Shown: positions 10,853-20,404 of the stretch, in pieces
Position numbering within the stretch: position 1 is the first letter of the stretch
Layout of the letters: every line of letters begins with the position of its first letter
Assembly (NCBI GenBank): GCA_004380135.1
Contig: QXCR01000079.1
Location: forward strand, 1-64,000
DNA: 64,000 nucleotides
Direction: 5' to 3'
Origin: Stemphylium vesicarium
Taxonomy: Eukaryota > Ascomycota > Dothideomycetes > Pleosporales > Pleosporaceae
Made by a program: the position numbers and the translations under genes
Notes under the pieces: generated by a model
The model's database searches: none
Told to the model about the DNA's origin: nothing
Seen by the model: the letters and a program-made list of their open reading frames with translations, nothing else

Positions 10853-12259
10853 ATGGTTGAGATGACTTCACGACCCTCGTCGAACGCGGGCATCGACCCG
10901 GAGAACAAGCCTTCCTTCTTTCGCAATGCATCGAACAAGGCTTCTACGTACCACGCAGGGATACCGTATCTCAGGAAGCTGCCTTTTCCGGTTATCGCGA
11001 TAATCACTACTCTTGTCTCTGTCAATTTACTGGTGTGGGCCGCAGTTGGGGTCGTTCTGGTACGTGGGCATGGCATACATTAGAAAATACTGACGGGTGC
11101 TGACATTTGGCAGCACTGGCACACGCCCCTCATCTCCACAGCGGTACTTTCATACACTTTGGGCCTACGTCATGCCCTGGACGCAGATCATATCTCGGCT
11201 ATCGATCTCATGACTCGTCGCCTCATCGCAGCAGGCCAACGCCCAGTCACCGTCGGGATGTTCTTTAGTCTCGGTCATTCTACTATTGTGATAATTACCT
11301 CTCTAGTAGTTGCGGGCACTGCAGCCGCTGTATCAGACAAGTTCGACAACTTCGAGCGCATTGGTGGCATCATCGGGACTTCCGTGTCAGCTGCTTTCCT
11401 GTTGCTGCTCGGCATCATGAATATCTACATCTTGTACAAGCTCATTGTGCAGATGCGAAAGATGATTGCAAGTGATCCCGGATCCGAACATGAGGAGTTT
11501 AGAATCCAGGGCGGCGGATGCCTGTTTCCAGTCTTGCAGAAGCTTTTCAAGCTGGTTGACAGACCTTGGAAGATGTACCCTCTCGGCGTGCTTTTCGGCC
11601 TGGGCTTCGACACATCTTCCGAGATCGCGATTCTGGGAATTAGTTCGATCCAAGCTACGAAGGGAACGTCAATATGGTTGATCTTAATCTTCCCACTCTT
11701 GTTCACGGCCGGCATGTGCCTTCTCGATACGACCGACGGTGCGCTGATGATGACCCTGTATACAAGCACCCAGCTCGCGCGCGATCCGATTGCGATATGC
11801 TACTACAGCATCGTGCTGACCGTAATCACCGTTATTGTCGCAACGATCATCGGAACAGTGCAGTTCCTTAATCTCGTTCTCAACGTCGCTGAGCCGGAAG
11901 GGAAGTTCTGGGAAGGCGTTGAGAAGTTAGGCGATGCATGGGACATCGTTGGTATGTGTCATAACCTCTACATATGATGAGCATAGCACTGACTGGGTGT
12001 AGGTGGGGCGATATGCGGCACCTTCATCGTCTTTGGTGGTCTCAGTGTTCTGTTGTACAAGCCCTGGAGACGGCGCATCGACAACAAGAGAGCGAGCAAC
12101 GCGCACTTTGAGCCACTGTCGCAAGACCAGGAGACTCCAGAGCCGAATAGGGAGGAGCTTCGCTACGCGCCTGGACAGGATGATGTCTACACCAAAGACG
12201 TGGACGTCAACGTAGAGCCCGTCGAGGCCACTGATGTTGCAGGCCCTGCGCACCGATAA
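10853..12259 (+). CDS. NiCoT family nickel/cobalt transporter
   Basis: High-affinity nickel/cobalt permease, probably at the plasma membrane, feeding urease or other nickel enzymes. Three exons, 10853-11059, 11114-11951 and 12003-12259, give 433 residues. The family signature RHALDADHI lies in the second membrane segment, followed by FSLGHSTIV, GLGFDTSSEIA and the LLDTTDG motif. About eight hydrophobic segments are visible, with a cytosolic loop of mixed charge in the middle (KMIASDPGSEHEEF). The tail after the last segment is acidic and hydrophilic. I chose the ATG at 10853 because the preceding in-frame residues back to 10661 are cysteine-rich and lack family similarity, and 10661 is not followed by conserved sequence. 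Ion preference cannot be told from sequence. Confidence 0.9.
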
Positions 12260-12544
12260 GCACCACGAATGCGAAAGCATCAGCAACAACAAGAGCGAGG
12301 AGGCCGAAGGAGTCTGTACGAGTGGTGCAAGTCATGGCTATATTGTGATCGAGATAACGTTGTTGTATCGATGCTATCCCGCCCAATATAATTCCCAGAC
12401 CAAGACCCAGCCCCACGCCGCCCAACATTGTATTGTATACGACCAAAGAACACGAAGGCCCTTTCCCGATGCCAAACGCCTCACCCCAGACTCCCATTGT
12501 GTATTCGCTCCGATCACACCATTGACCGTTGATGTTGTTCAGTG

Positions 12545-12703
12545 TCACTTGTCGTCGAACTGTGACCCCATGCCGAGCATGTCGAGGTGTTGGGTGGCAG
12601 GGCCTTGCTGAGGTGCGACGAGAGGCTGCGGTGTATGAGAGGCGGCTGTGCACCTCTTTACAGGCTGGCCGCTTGAGTTGTAGGTGCAGGAGCAGTTCGG
12701 CAT
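12545..12703 (-). CDS. Small cysteine-containing protein, 52 aa
   Basis: A 53-codon frame starts at the ATG at 12703 and ends at 12545. It begins MPNCSCTYNSSGQP and ends LGMGSQFDDK, with cysteines at positions 4, 6 and 18, no membrane segment and no signal peptide. Composition (Ser, Gly, Gln, Pro) looks like protein rather than chance, and it lies in an otherwise empty stretch 286 bp downstream of and convergent with the NiCoT gene. An upstream exon is possible. I know no family with confidence. A longer overlapping frame (12207-12713) is the competing reading. Confidence 0.4.
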   Translation of the reverse strand: MPNCSCTYNSSGQPVKRCTAASHTPQPLVAPQQGPATQHLDMLGMGSQFDDK

Positions 12704-14729
12704 GACACTTCAAGGGAAGTCAGAATACTGGAAAAACTTCGGGGAGAAAGTGCAGGCAGAGGAGACATACGAGGCTAGGCCGTCTGCTTGAGGAGAGGTA
12801 GCGGACGACTACTGACTGTTAATTCGAGTCCATGCAGATAGAGGGGGTGGAAACGCTGACCTGTGTGTCCTCGATGACGGGCATGTTGTGTGTTCGGTCG
12901 CAGTACCAGGATTTGTGGTAATGTCGGCGTATGGGATGACAGTGAAGAGAGAATCGAACATAGGTGCGCCATCTTTTTATAAAGATGTTTTCCGTTGAAG
13001 GACTCTTACAACAAGTTGAAAGCGTTGACAATGATATGAAGGCTTCCGCGAGTTGCACCGAGATTGTGCCGCGAAGACTATCCACGGCTGCTGCACCCAG
13101 AACACCAGATAACAGGGGCGCGATGCGTCTATAGTGATTTTGATTCGTCCATAAGACGAAACAGAGCATGGGGAGTAGACGCGAGGCGCAAGAGCATGTA
13201 GTGCCGCATGAGCTAGCGTGGTAATTTGGCCACAGCCAGATTATCGACACGTTAGGGACCCGAGGGCTTGGGCAGGATGCATGGATACCCTTTGTGGATC
13301 AACTTGACTGTCCCGCCGAACGCTTTCTAGACTCGTGCTGGCTGCCCGCAAACATCCAAAAAGGGCTGCATGTTTCAGTCTAGTCCCGCCGTTAAGAAGC
13401 AGAGCTTAGCGAGCATGTCCCGATGGATCGTGTTCATGTACCTGTACGAGTCCAAAGGCTGCTGTCATGCTGCATCGCACTTCGACGATGGCCATCCAGG
13501 CGCTCCAGACGTGAGCATGCCCACGAGGCAGAGGCGAGTGCTAAGCCGCTGGTCTTGTGACGCACTGCAACGATTTACTTTCGTTTGTCAAGACGACAGA
13601 CAGTCGCAACGATTGAGTCCTGCTGCTGTGTTCGCCGGCGGCCGGCTCCTCCGTTGCGGGATCCGGGCAGCGTAGAACGACAAGCCCATGCTGTTAACAA
13701 GGCAGGCACATGGGCAGCCATGCGGGTCCCAGGTCCCTCGACAGCGAAACCACATTGACGGACCCCGCTAGGCCCCTGACAGCCAATCGACCAAGGTTGC
13801 ATGACGACCGGCCAGAAACCTCCCACAAATCAGGAACCGGGCGCCGGCGGAGCGAGGTTGAAGGGCACGTCAGCAACGGTACCCACCTTGCGGGTTCAAC
13901 TCTTGTACCGGACGGCCGACGACGCCCATGTACAGGTGCTGCGACGGACGGCACACACGATGAGGTCCGGCAACGCACACTAACGCCAATGGGACGCAAA
14001 GGGCCGCGGTCTGTGGCTTACCCTCACCCGGGGGCACTGCTGGCTTGCCAGAACTGGCCTTGGCTTGTCGGCGAAACAAATGGAATGAGACTGTGCTTTC
14101 CAGGAAGCAAAACGCCCTGACTACTTGACCGTCCGGGAGCGACGGGTCTTTCGGCCTGTTTCAAGGTAGCCCCTTCGCCACCAGAGCCTCCTACCTCCAT
14201 GCCGCCCCACCTTGGGGCCACAAAGACTCCCGCGCAGCTCCCCCAGAATCTCGGTACGCCTAGTAGTCCAGCGTCTCTTCTGACGTTCAGGCAACCTACG
14301 CCAGCCAACTGGCCAAGTTGCGTGCAATCTGCTGTTTACCCACGACTTTGATACCGCTTGTCCTCTCTTGCACATTGATAGAACATGTAGGGTAGTGAGG
14401 TAGTAAATCTGGCATGTGGTCTGCTCGCCTTCTTCTCTGTATCTTATTTTGCCTTCGGTTCGCACGCATGCACGACAAGATGAGATGAAGAAAGTGGTAG
14501 TCACGGGTGATACGTCACAGGTGGTGCGGCGCCAGGTACGAACGACCTCGGGATGTGGTGTGGCTGGAAACGGTTAGACTTGGATGGATACTCACCGCTA
14601 CCCGACACTCGCCACGAGTTGCACGCTTATTATCTTGCTTTTTGCGCCCCTGATTTTCAGGCAACGGCCTGAGAATGTCCGCACCAACTGATATATTCCA
14701 TCGGCCTGCACTCTCATACAGCTTCGTCT
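12704..14729. other. 2-kb stretch without a clear gene
   Basis: Open frames on both strands are short, rich in Arg, Pro and Cys, and mostly lack an ATG start. The 13.7-14.3 kb part is GC-rich. No RNA gene, transposon motif or long repeat was seen. It may contain upstream exons of the 52-residue ORF and the 3' UTR of PARN. Confidence 0.5.
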
Positions 14730-16592
14730 TCAAGCCTCCCAGTCGGCTATCTTCAACACAGCCTCCTCGGTACCAAATACCCGCAACGTGTTCCCAAACT
14801 CGTTCCAAAACTTCGAATCGAATGCTGGGATGAGCTCCATCGGCCGCCGTTTGACCTGCTCCACTGAGACCCAGTCCGTCTTGTTCTGCACATAGACATC
14901 GTCTTTCCAGGAGCCAGCAGGCGCGTCACTCTGCTTATCCCACTTAGCAGGTTGGTTGTTTTCTTGGACTTCTGGTTGCGCTTCCTCTTCATCGGCTGAT
15001 GAAGAATCTGCTTCAGGATTCTGGGCCATTTCTCTCAGGCTGTCGAAGATGTTCTTCGTTTCGAAACGTCTAGTCTCTACTTCCTTGCTCTTCTTGCCAC
15101 CCTTTTTGCTCTTTGTCCGCTTCTTCTTCGACTTGGTTTCTGGTTTCTCGACCGGTGGTAACGGTACGGGTTGGTCGACTTTCTCTCGTCCGTCCCTCAC
15201 AAAGTCTTGCACGTCCACGTTGAGAAGCTGACTGGGTCTGCTCCCTGCACTGTTCGTATCATCTGATAGTGGCGCAGGCACTTTTTCTCCTCGCTCAACT
15301 CCCAGCTTAGCAGCTAACCTGATCATGATTGTGGCTGTCAATAGACTGTCGTACCCAGCTTCATGGAAGGCTTCCTTATCCTGATATTTCGAGTGATCGG
15401 CATGCGTGATAATCTTCGGTAGTGGCTGCTTGCTGAGACTCTGAGATATGTCTTGTAGCGTGGGTGAGGCGTTGAGGTCGCCCTCCGCGTGTGTGGCAAG
15501 ATATTTGGTGTCGATGATCTGAGGGAAAAGCTCGTGAATAGCATCCTGGAAGCCTTGCAGGGTATCTGGTAGCTGGCCAACAAAAGCGCGATAAAGGTAT
15601 ACAATGTCGGTAAACATGTTGTGGCCTACCAGGACCGGCTGCTTTATCTTCAATCGCTCTACTGCTCTGTCGTAGCGAGCGCGTATATCATCTGCATCCG
15701 CTTGCGGCAGCATGCCGGTGGTTCGAGCAACGTAGAGTAGGTCTGCCCGATCGACGTTGCCGCCTTTGACCAAAGCCTCGAAGATAAAGCGAAACCCTGT
15801 TTGGCGAAGGATGGATTCTCGGACGCGGTTTTTAATTCTCTGGGTGTTCTCAGCTTCCCTCTCAGGATCCAGATGGATAATGCGGATGCACTCTGAGCGG
15901 CCCATCGAGACCAATTCCGAAAACTCAGCGCGTACAAGCTGGTGAACCAGGCGTTTCTCAAAGCGGGTGATAACCGGTATGACAGGCTGGTTGGAAAGAC
16001 CAGTATGAGTCGTGATGTCTAGAGATGGCAAAGTGCTGTCCTTCCACTTCTTGATCGCTTCCCTTACACGGCGCATGAAGTCAAGGGACTCGACATCCCC
16101 TTCTTTGAGCTTGAGGTCAGGAATAGGGTTCTTGTTCTCGAGACGATCCCATGCCAGCTGTTTCGCCCGCTCTGCCTCTTCCCGAGAAAGGTACTGTACT
16201 CCATTTGCAAAAGGAGAGCCTAGATCGAAGCCATTGTTGAGTAAAAAGGTGCAAGCGCCACTCTGAAATCTTATTTCACGCTCAAAGTCCATGCGCTCAT
16301 CGAACAGTGGGCTGATGGCGATATTGTACGGCCGTAACACGTACTTGTTGGCGATATAATCGAACCTGGCGCATGTGATGCCTACCTGTAAGATCTGATA
16401 ACGATCAGCGCCCATTTTTGTTTCGGCATAGCGCTCCTCCATGGAAAAGCGACCGGGGCCTCGCGGGGGTTTATCCTGAATGCGTGACGGAATGCCAGAA
16501 AGTTCCAAGTCAAAAGAGACAAAGTCGGCCTCGGATATGTTGATGAATAGGCCCAACAAGTGGTGGGGAAAAGAAGCTGCGTCGACCTCCAT
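14730..16592 (-). CDS. Poly(A)-specific ribonuclease (PARN/CAF1 family)
   Basis: DEDD-type 3' exonuclease that shortens poly(A) tails and trims small non-coding RNAs. One exon of 620 residues from the ATG at 16592 (MEVDAASFPHHL). The catalytic set is visible: Asp28 and Glu30 in SFDLELSG, an aspartate in LVGHNMFTDIVYLYR and the His/Asp pair in HEAGYDSLLT. Between the first two nuclease motifs is the helical insertion where PARN carries its R3H domain. The C-terminal third is lysine/glutamate-rich (KSKKKRTKSKKGGKKSK), a likely nuclear or nucleolar signal, followed by a conserved-looking tail with FDSKFWNEFGNTLRVFG. It is divergent from the Pex26-like gene over a 532-bp shared upstream region. 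Yeast lacks PARN while filamentous fungi keep it (family knowledge). Confidence 0.9.
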   Translation of the reverse strand: MEVDAASFPHHLLGLFINISEADFVSFDLELSGIPSRIQDKPPRGPGRFSMEERYAETKMGADRYQILQVGITCARFDYIANKYVLRPYNIAISPLFDERMDFEREIRFQSGACTFLLNNGFDLGSPFANGVQYLSREEAERAKQLAWDRLENKNPIPDLKLKEGDVESLDFMRRVREAIKKWKDSTLPSLDITTHTGLSNQPVIPVITRFEKRLVHQLVRAEFSELVSMGRSECIRIIHLDPEREAENTQRIKNRVRESILRQTGFRFIFEALVKGGNVDRADLLYVARTTGMLPQADADDIRARYDRAVERLKIKQPVLVGHNMFTDIVYLYRAFVGQLPDTLQGFQDAIHELFPQIIDTKYLATHAEGDLNASPTLQDISQSLSKQPLPKIITHADHSKYQDKEAFHEAGYDSLLTATIMIRLAAKLGVERGEKVPAPLSDDTNSAGSRPSQLLNVDVQDFVRDGREKVDQPVPLPPVEKPETKSKKKRTKSKKGGKKSKEVETRRFETKNIFDSLREMAQNPEADSSSADEEEAQPEVQENNQPAKWDKQSDAPAGSWKDDVYVQNKTDWVSVEQVKRRPMELIPAFDSKFWNEFGNTLRVFGTEEAVLKIADWEA

Positions 16593-17124
16593 GGTGGTGA
16601 TGGCAATAATGGTGACGATGGTGTATCATATGCAGTGGACTGTATAAAGGGACACCCTGGGCTCGTAAGTGTTTATTGTTGATGAGAATGGGGATGGGGA
16701 TGCAACTGTAAAAACTAAGTGCAGTGGCGAAGCTATGAGTGTGAAAGTAATGAGGTCAGTAGCGATCAAGCGACCAAGCGACAGTGTCTAGCCTTGAGTG
16801 CGAGCTTGTCGCAAGCAAGCGTTTGTCAAGCGAAACGATTGCGCATTCTCAACTCTACACCCAAACGCGTCTCTAGAGGTGAATTCACGCGCAGCAGGGA
16901 AATGAGGCGGGAAATGGCCTGTGTTTTGGAGGGCAGCGGCTGGCTGGCTGGCTCGGAAACAGCTGACGCGCCAAGGCAAGATGACATGAGCGGAGCCGAG
17001 GTCGAATTGTTGACAAGGCGGAGGGAGATGCGCAACACCGAGACCCCCGTCTCTCACCGCTATGAGCTCGTGAAGCTCTTCAGAAGATATCGCTTAGGAT
17101 TATATCGCGTCTTTATCAGCCAGC
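16593..17124. promoter_or_regulatory. Divergent promoter, PARN / Pex26-like
   Basis: This 532-bp shared upstream region carries a short GGCT tandem run near 16938-16954. No TATA box or defined operator is evident. Plus-strand frames here are short and have no motif. Confidence 0.4.
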
Positions 17125-18477
17125 ATGGCGACACTGTATGACGATGTCAGCGGGTCGCGCTACCTCTCGTCGTCCATTTCGTCGCTCTCAGCCTCTCGGC
17201 AACAATCCTCGCAGATCGCCAAAGCCTACCGACAGGCCGCCCAACTGTTCCTGACGCGACGCCTGCCAGAGGCACTCTCGACGATTGAACCCATCATAAC
17301 TCCGCCGCCTGTCGATGAGACCAATGGCACCAACGGCGACCTCGTTGGCCATGCGCCTGTTGCGACCGCGTCACGGGGGACCAGGGTGAAGGTGTGGAGC
17401 TTCTACCTGACCTTCCTCAATGCCGTCATAGAACTCGGCGCGGAGGAGGGCAAGCACGCATTCGGCAGCACGAGATGGAAGCAATTGGTGTCCAAGTGCC
17501 GCGATGGCAGCATCTGGGACGACGTGGTCCGCGACGGGTATGCCGGAGTTGAGGGAGACGTGGATGCCGACGTTGTCGTCAACCTGTACGTGGACAGCAA
17601 GCCCCCGAAATGATTGCTATACTGACTGCCATGCAGGGCGACATTGCTACTCACCCATGCTCCCTCCCAGAGGCTCAACCAGCAGAAGCTGGAGACGTAC
17701 CTCTCCGCGACGGCCAACCCGACTCTCGATGTCGCTTCGCATATGTCGTCACCCTCATACCTCGAGAAGCGACCCGGCCATCGCAGGCAACACACGGGCA
17801 CCGAGACCCCACGCGACTTGGAGAAGCGCATCAAGCTACTCGAACTCTACACTCTGCACGTCCTGCCAAGGAACGAGGAATGGGACTACGCCCGCGAGTT
17901 CATCAGCATGTCCGAGGTGCTGGACGACGAGCGCAAGGAAGCCTTCCTGCTGGCTCTGCACTCACTCAAGGAGGAGAAGGAGGACACGGAAGCCAGAGAG
18001 GAGAAGCTGCGCCAGCAACAACAAGAGCAGATGGAGGAGCGCCGTAAGGAAACCGAAGCAAAACGTCTCGAGCAATCACGCGCAGAAGACGAGCGTCGGA
18101 AGCGCGAAGAAGAGAACCGCCGCCAACCGCGTGGCTCAGACGACCGCTTCCGCAAGCCGCAACCAACCCCTCAACCCACGCCCTCGCAACCCTCCCGAAC
18201 ATCCCGCACTCCCGCCAAGAAACCCATCACCCCACCGCCAGGCTTCTACGACCGCGCTTCATCCATGTTTGGCAATATCCAGACTATGATTTCCAATACC
18301 GCCCATTCAATGACTGCAAATCCCATGGCCTTCTTCCGCACCTTGCTTTTCTTACTGGCTTTTGGCCTTGCCTTTGGTAGACGCGACCTCAGAGAGAGGA
18401 TATTGCGCATCATACGTAATGCCTGGGATAAGGTTAGACGGACCGTTGGCATGGGTGTCAAGGTTTCTTATATTTAG
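17125..18477 (+). CDS. Tail-anchored peroxin, Pex26-like
   Basis: Two exons, 17125-17585 and 17637-18477, joined over a 51-nt intron give 433 residues. The N-terminal part (AYRQAAQLFLTRRLPEAL) is a helical repeat followed by VKVWSFYLTFLNAVIELG, resembling the alpha-helical domain of filamentous-fungal Pex26, which docks the Pex1/Pex6 AAA complex on peroxisomes. The middle is a strongly charged coiled coil (about residues 280-350) then a proline-rich linker. One hydrophobic segment, AFFRTLLFLLAFGLAFG (about residues 384-400), is followed by a basic tail (RRDLRERILRIIRNAWDKVRR), which is tail-anchor topology with a peroxisome-type basic flank. The family name is from remembered resemblance and topology, so it is moderate; another tail-anchored helical protein is possible. 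Confidence 0.65.
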
Positions 18478-19099
18478 GTTTTGCTATGACATATTATGTA
18501 TTCAATTGATATTGCGGGTGGGGAATGCTTTTCCTTTGTACTTTTATTCTTACAGTCAGGCGGCTTAGATGCTGGTACTGATTCAATATACACATTTCTC
18601 TTGATGAATGTTGCGCCTTGGGGTGGTGGTAGCGGTGTTGAATCAGTCTGAGTAGCGTCGTCTTCCAAGATAATATCTTGAGTGCGTGCCTGCTAAGCTT
18701 GATTCAGGACAACGTACAGTCCCGATTCAAGTGAAATTCTCGAGCACATTTTCAACATAAGCGGTTGCATAGGTCTCCAAGCACCGCATGAGATGTCAAC
18801 GACGGCGAAGACTGGTACGGTAACGAAGAATGGAGCCTTGGACAACCTCTGGCAAAGGGTCAGGATGACTGACATGACATTGCACGTGGCGTTGTGTTTA
18901 CCATCTCCCGTGCGTGCAAATATTGAGTAGAGCAACGCCCGTTCACTACTCAGATTGTGTACTTCTCGATTCAATGCACAGTGTTGGCGTTATAGATGAA
19001 AACTACATACCTTTGATAGTACACTGTTCTATCTCAGCGAATCATCCCAGACAAATCTTTGGGGATCGCCTTGAAACCTCAGAGGCATTTTAATTGAGT
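18478..19099. other. Intergenic, convergent 3' ends
   Basis: This lies between the Pex26-like stop and the stop of the 2EXR-like ORF. A minus-strand frame at 18693-18974 (93 codons) has no family resemblance and I do not call it. Confidence 0.45.
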
Positions 19100-19837
19100 C
19101 TAGATGCCAGAATGCGTCCAGTGCCGCGCATACTCCAACCAGACTTCCGGACCGCCTGCTGCCAGAAGCGTATGCGGTGATGGCGTAATGCGGTTCCAAG
19201 TCTCCATGGCGCTATCACGAAACGTATCGGAATCCCACTCTGTCTTCATCGGGAGTAGGTGGAGGTTCACAAGTCCATCGCGAAGGTCCTGAATTGTTCT
19301 CAGGTGCTTTCCCATGACTCGTCTGCCCTTTCGCGCGTATCGTAATCGCGTGATTTCAGCGGTGCGATCTTCGGGTGCAATGGCCGTAAGATCCCTTCCC
19401 CGAATATTTAGAGAAAGAAATAACCCTGCGCCCAAAAACTTGAAAGCCTGCATTTCTCCGGCCTGGTTCAAAACTCCCCATCCTGGCACGCGCAAATCGA
19501 AGGTGATGCTCGGGTTGTTGGCGCAGAAGCGAACAATCTCAACAAGAGTTCTGTGCCTGGTCTTGAAGAAACAAATCTTGTCACCCTCTTCCCTCGTAGC
19601 GTTTTCTTCTAGAGCTACGGCACCGAACCACGAGCGCTTCATTGGGGTGCACCGTGACATGAAGGCGAAAAGGTCCTTGGTCGTTTCGTTCGGCGTCGAG
19701 CTCTCGAATACGACGCGATTGGATTTTACCTCCAGCCCTGCAGTTTCGTGATACAATTGGCGGTTGACGTACTTGAGTGTATTAATGGGGTAAAGCTGCG
19801 CCTGGCTGGCATCTCTTGCGACCATGACATACTTCAT
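19100..19837 (-). CDS. 2EXR-like/F-box-like fungal family protein, N-terminally short
   Basis: The 245-residue frame from the ATG at 19837 begins MKYVMVARDASQAQLYPINT and continues LKYVNRQLYHETAGLEVKSNRVVF. This is the body of a family that is multicopy in pleosporalean fungi and usually starts with an LPxELRxxIYEY (2EXR/F-box-like) segment. That opening segment is missing: an in-frame TAA lies about 40 nt upstream of the ATG and I find no exon supplying it. It is therefore a truncated copy, or the first exon is farther away. Function of the family is unknown; protein-protein interaction is presumed. No frameshift is seen inside the remaining frame. Confidence 0.55.
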   Translation of the reverse strand: MKYVMVARDASQAQLYPINTLKYVNRQLYHETAGLEVKSNRVVFESSTPNETTKDLFAFMSRCTPMKRSWFGAVALEENATREEGDKICFFKTRHRTLVEIVRFCANNPSITFDLRVPGWGVLNQAGEMQAFKFLGAGLFLSLNIRGRDLTAIAPEDRTAEITRLRYARKGRRVMGKHLRTIQDLRDGLVNLHLLPMKTEWDSDTFRDSAMETWNRITPSPHTLLAAGGPEVWLEYARHWTHSGI

Positions 19838-20404
19838 TGGACCCCGACGGTCTGCAGCGGCTTCACCGTTGGCTTAGATGGCCAATTTGATTGTCCTATT
19901 CAATAGCCAGGTATCGTGGCCTGCATTTGTCCCCCTCGTTGGTATTTCCGGTATCTCAATATAATTTCCGACCGCCCTACACTACAGCGCGACTGCACGC
20001 TTACAAGCGCCCATCTGATGCTGAAGATGTATTCTTTTCATCACTTCATTATTCTCCCTTGCTATACATAAAATACATATTCCCAGACTGCTGCTTCGCA
20101 TCCAAGAATACGTCCCCTCACGTCTTTTGCACTTGTCATGACAATGGACACATTGAGCGTCCGGAATACCAATAGTGAGCAATGCCAAGATAGTAGCCCT
20201 AAATGAAGAATTTGCGCCGAATATAGATGCTCGCTACGCTAAAAGACTCGGTGAGTCTATCCATTAATCTCATAAAAATAACACAATCACCACGATCGTA
20301 GAGCTGATCTACATCTCCGCAACATCCCATGTCCAACGTATATCGCAGCATCGTTTGCGAAAGGGGTCGACAATGTTTCGAGGAAGGTTCTCGGGTATAT
20401 CGAC
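19838..20404. other. Intergenic
   Basis: This 567-bp region lies upstream of the 2EXR-like ORF and downstream of the histidine kinase. No missing first exon with an LPxELR motif is found here, and nothing else is recognised. Confidence 0.45.

Noticed and set aside
12207..12713. 168-codon minus-strand frame with a glycine-rich hydrophobic part
   Set aside because: It overlaps the conserved end of the NiCoT gene and lacks an ATG near its start; the 52-residue frame in the same place is more protein-like.
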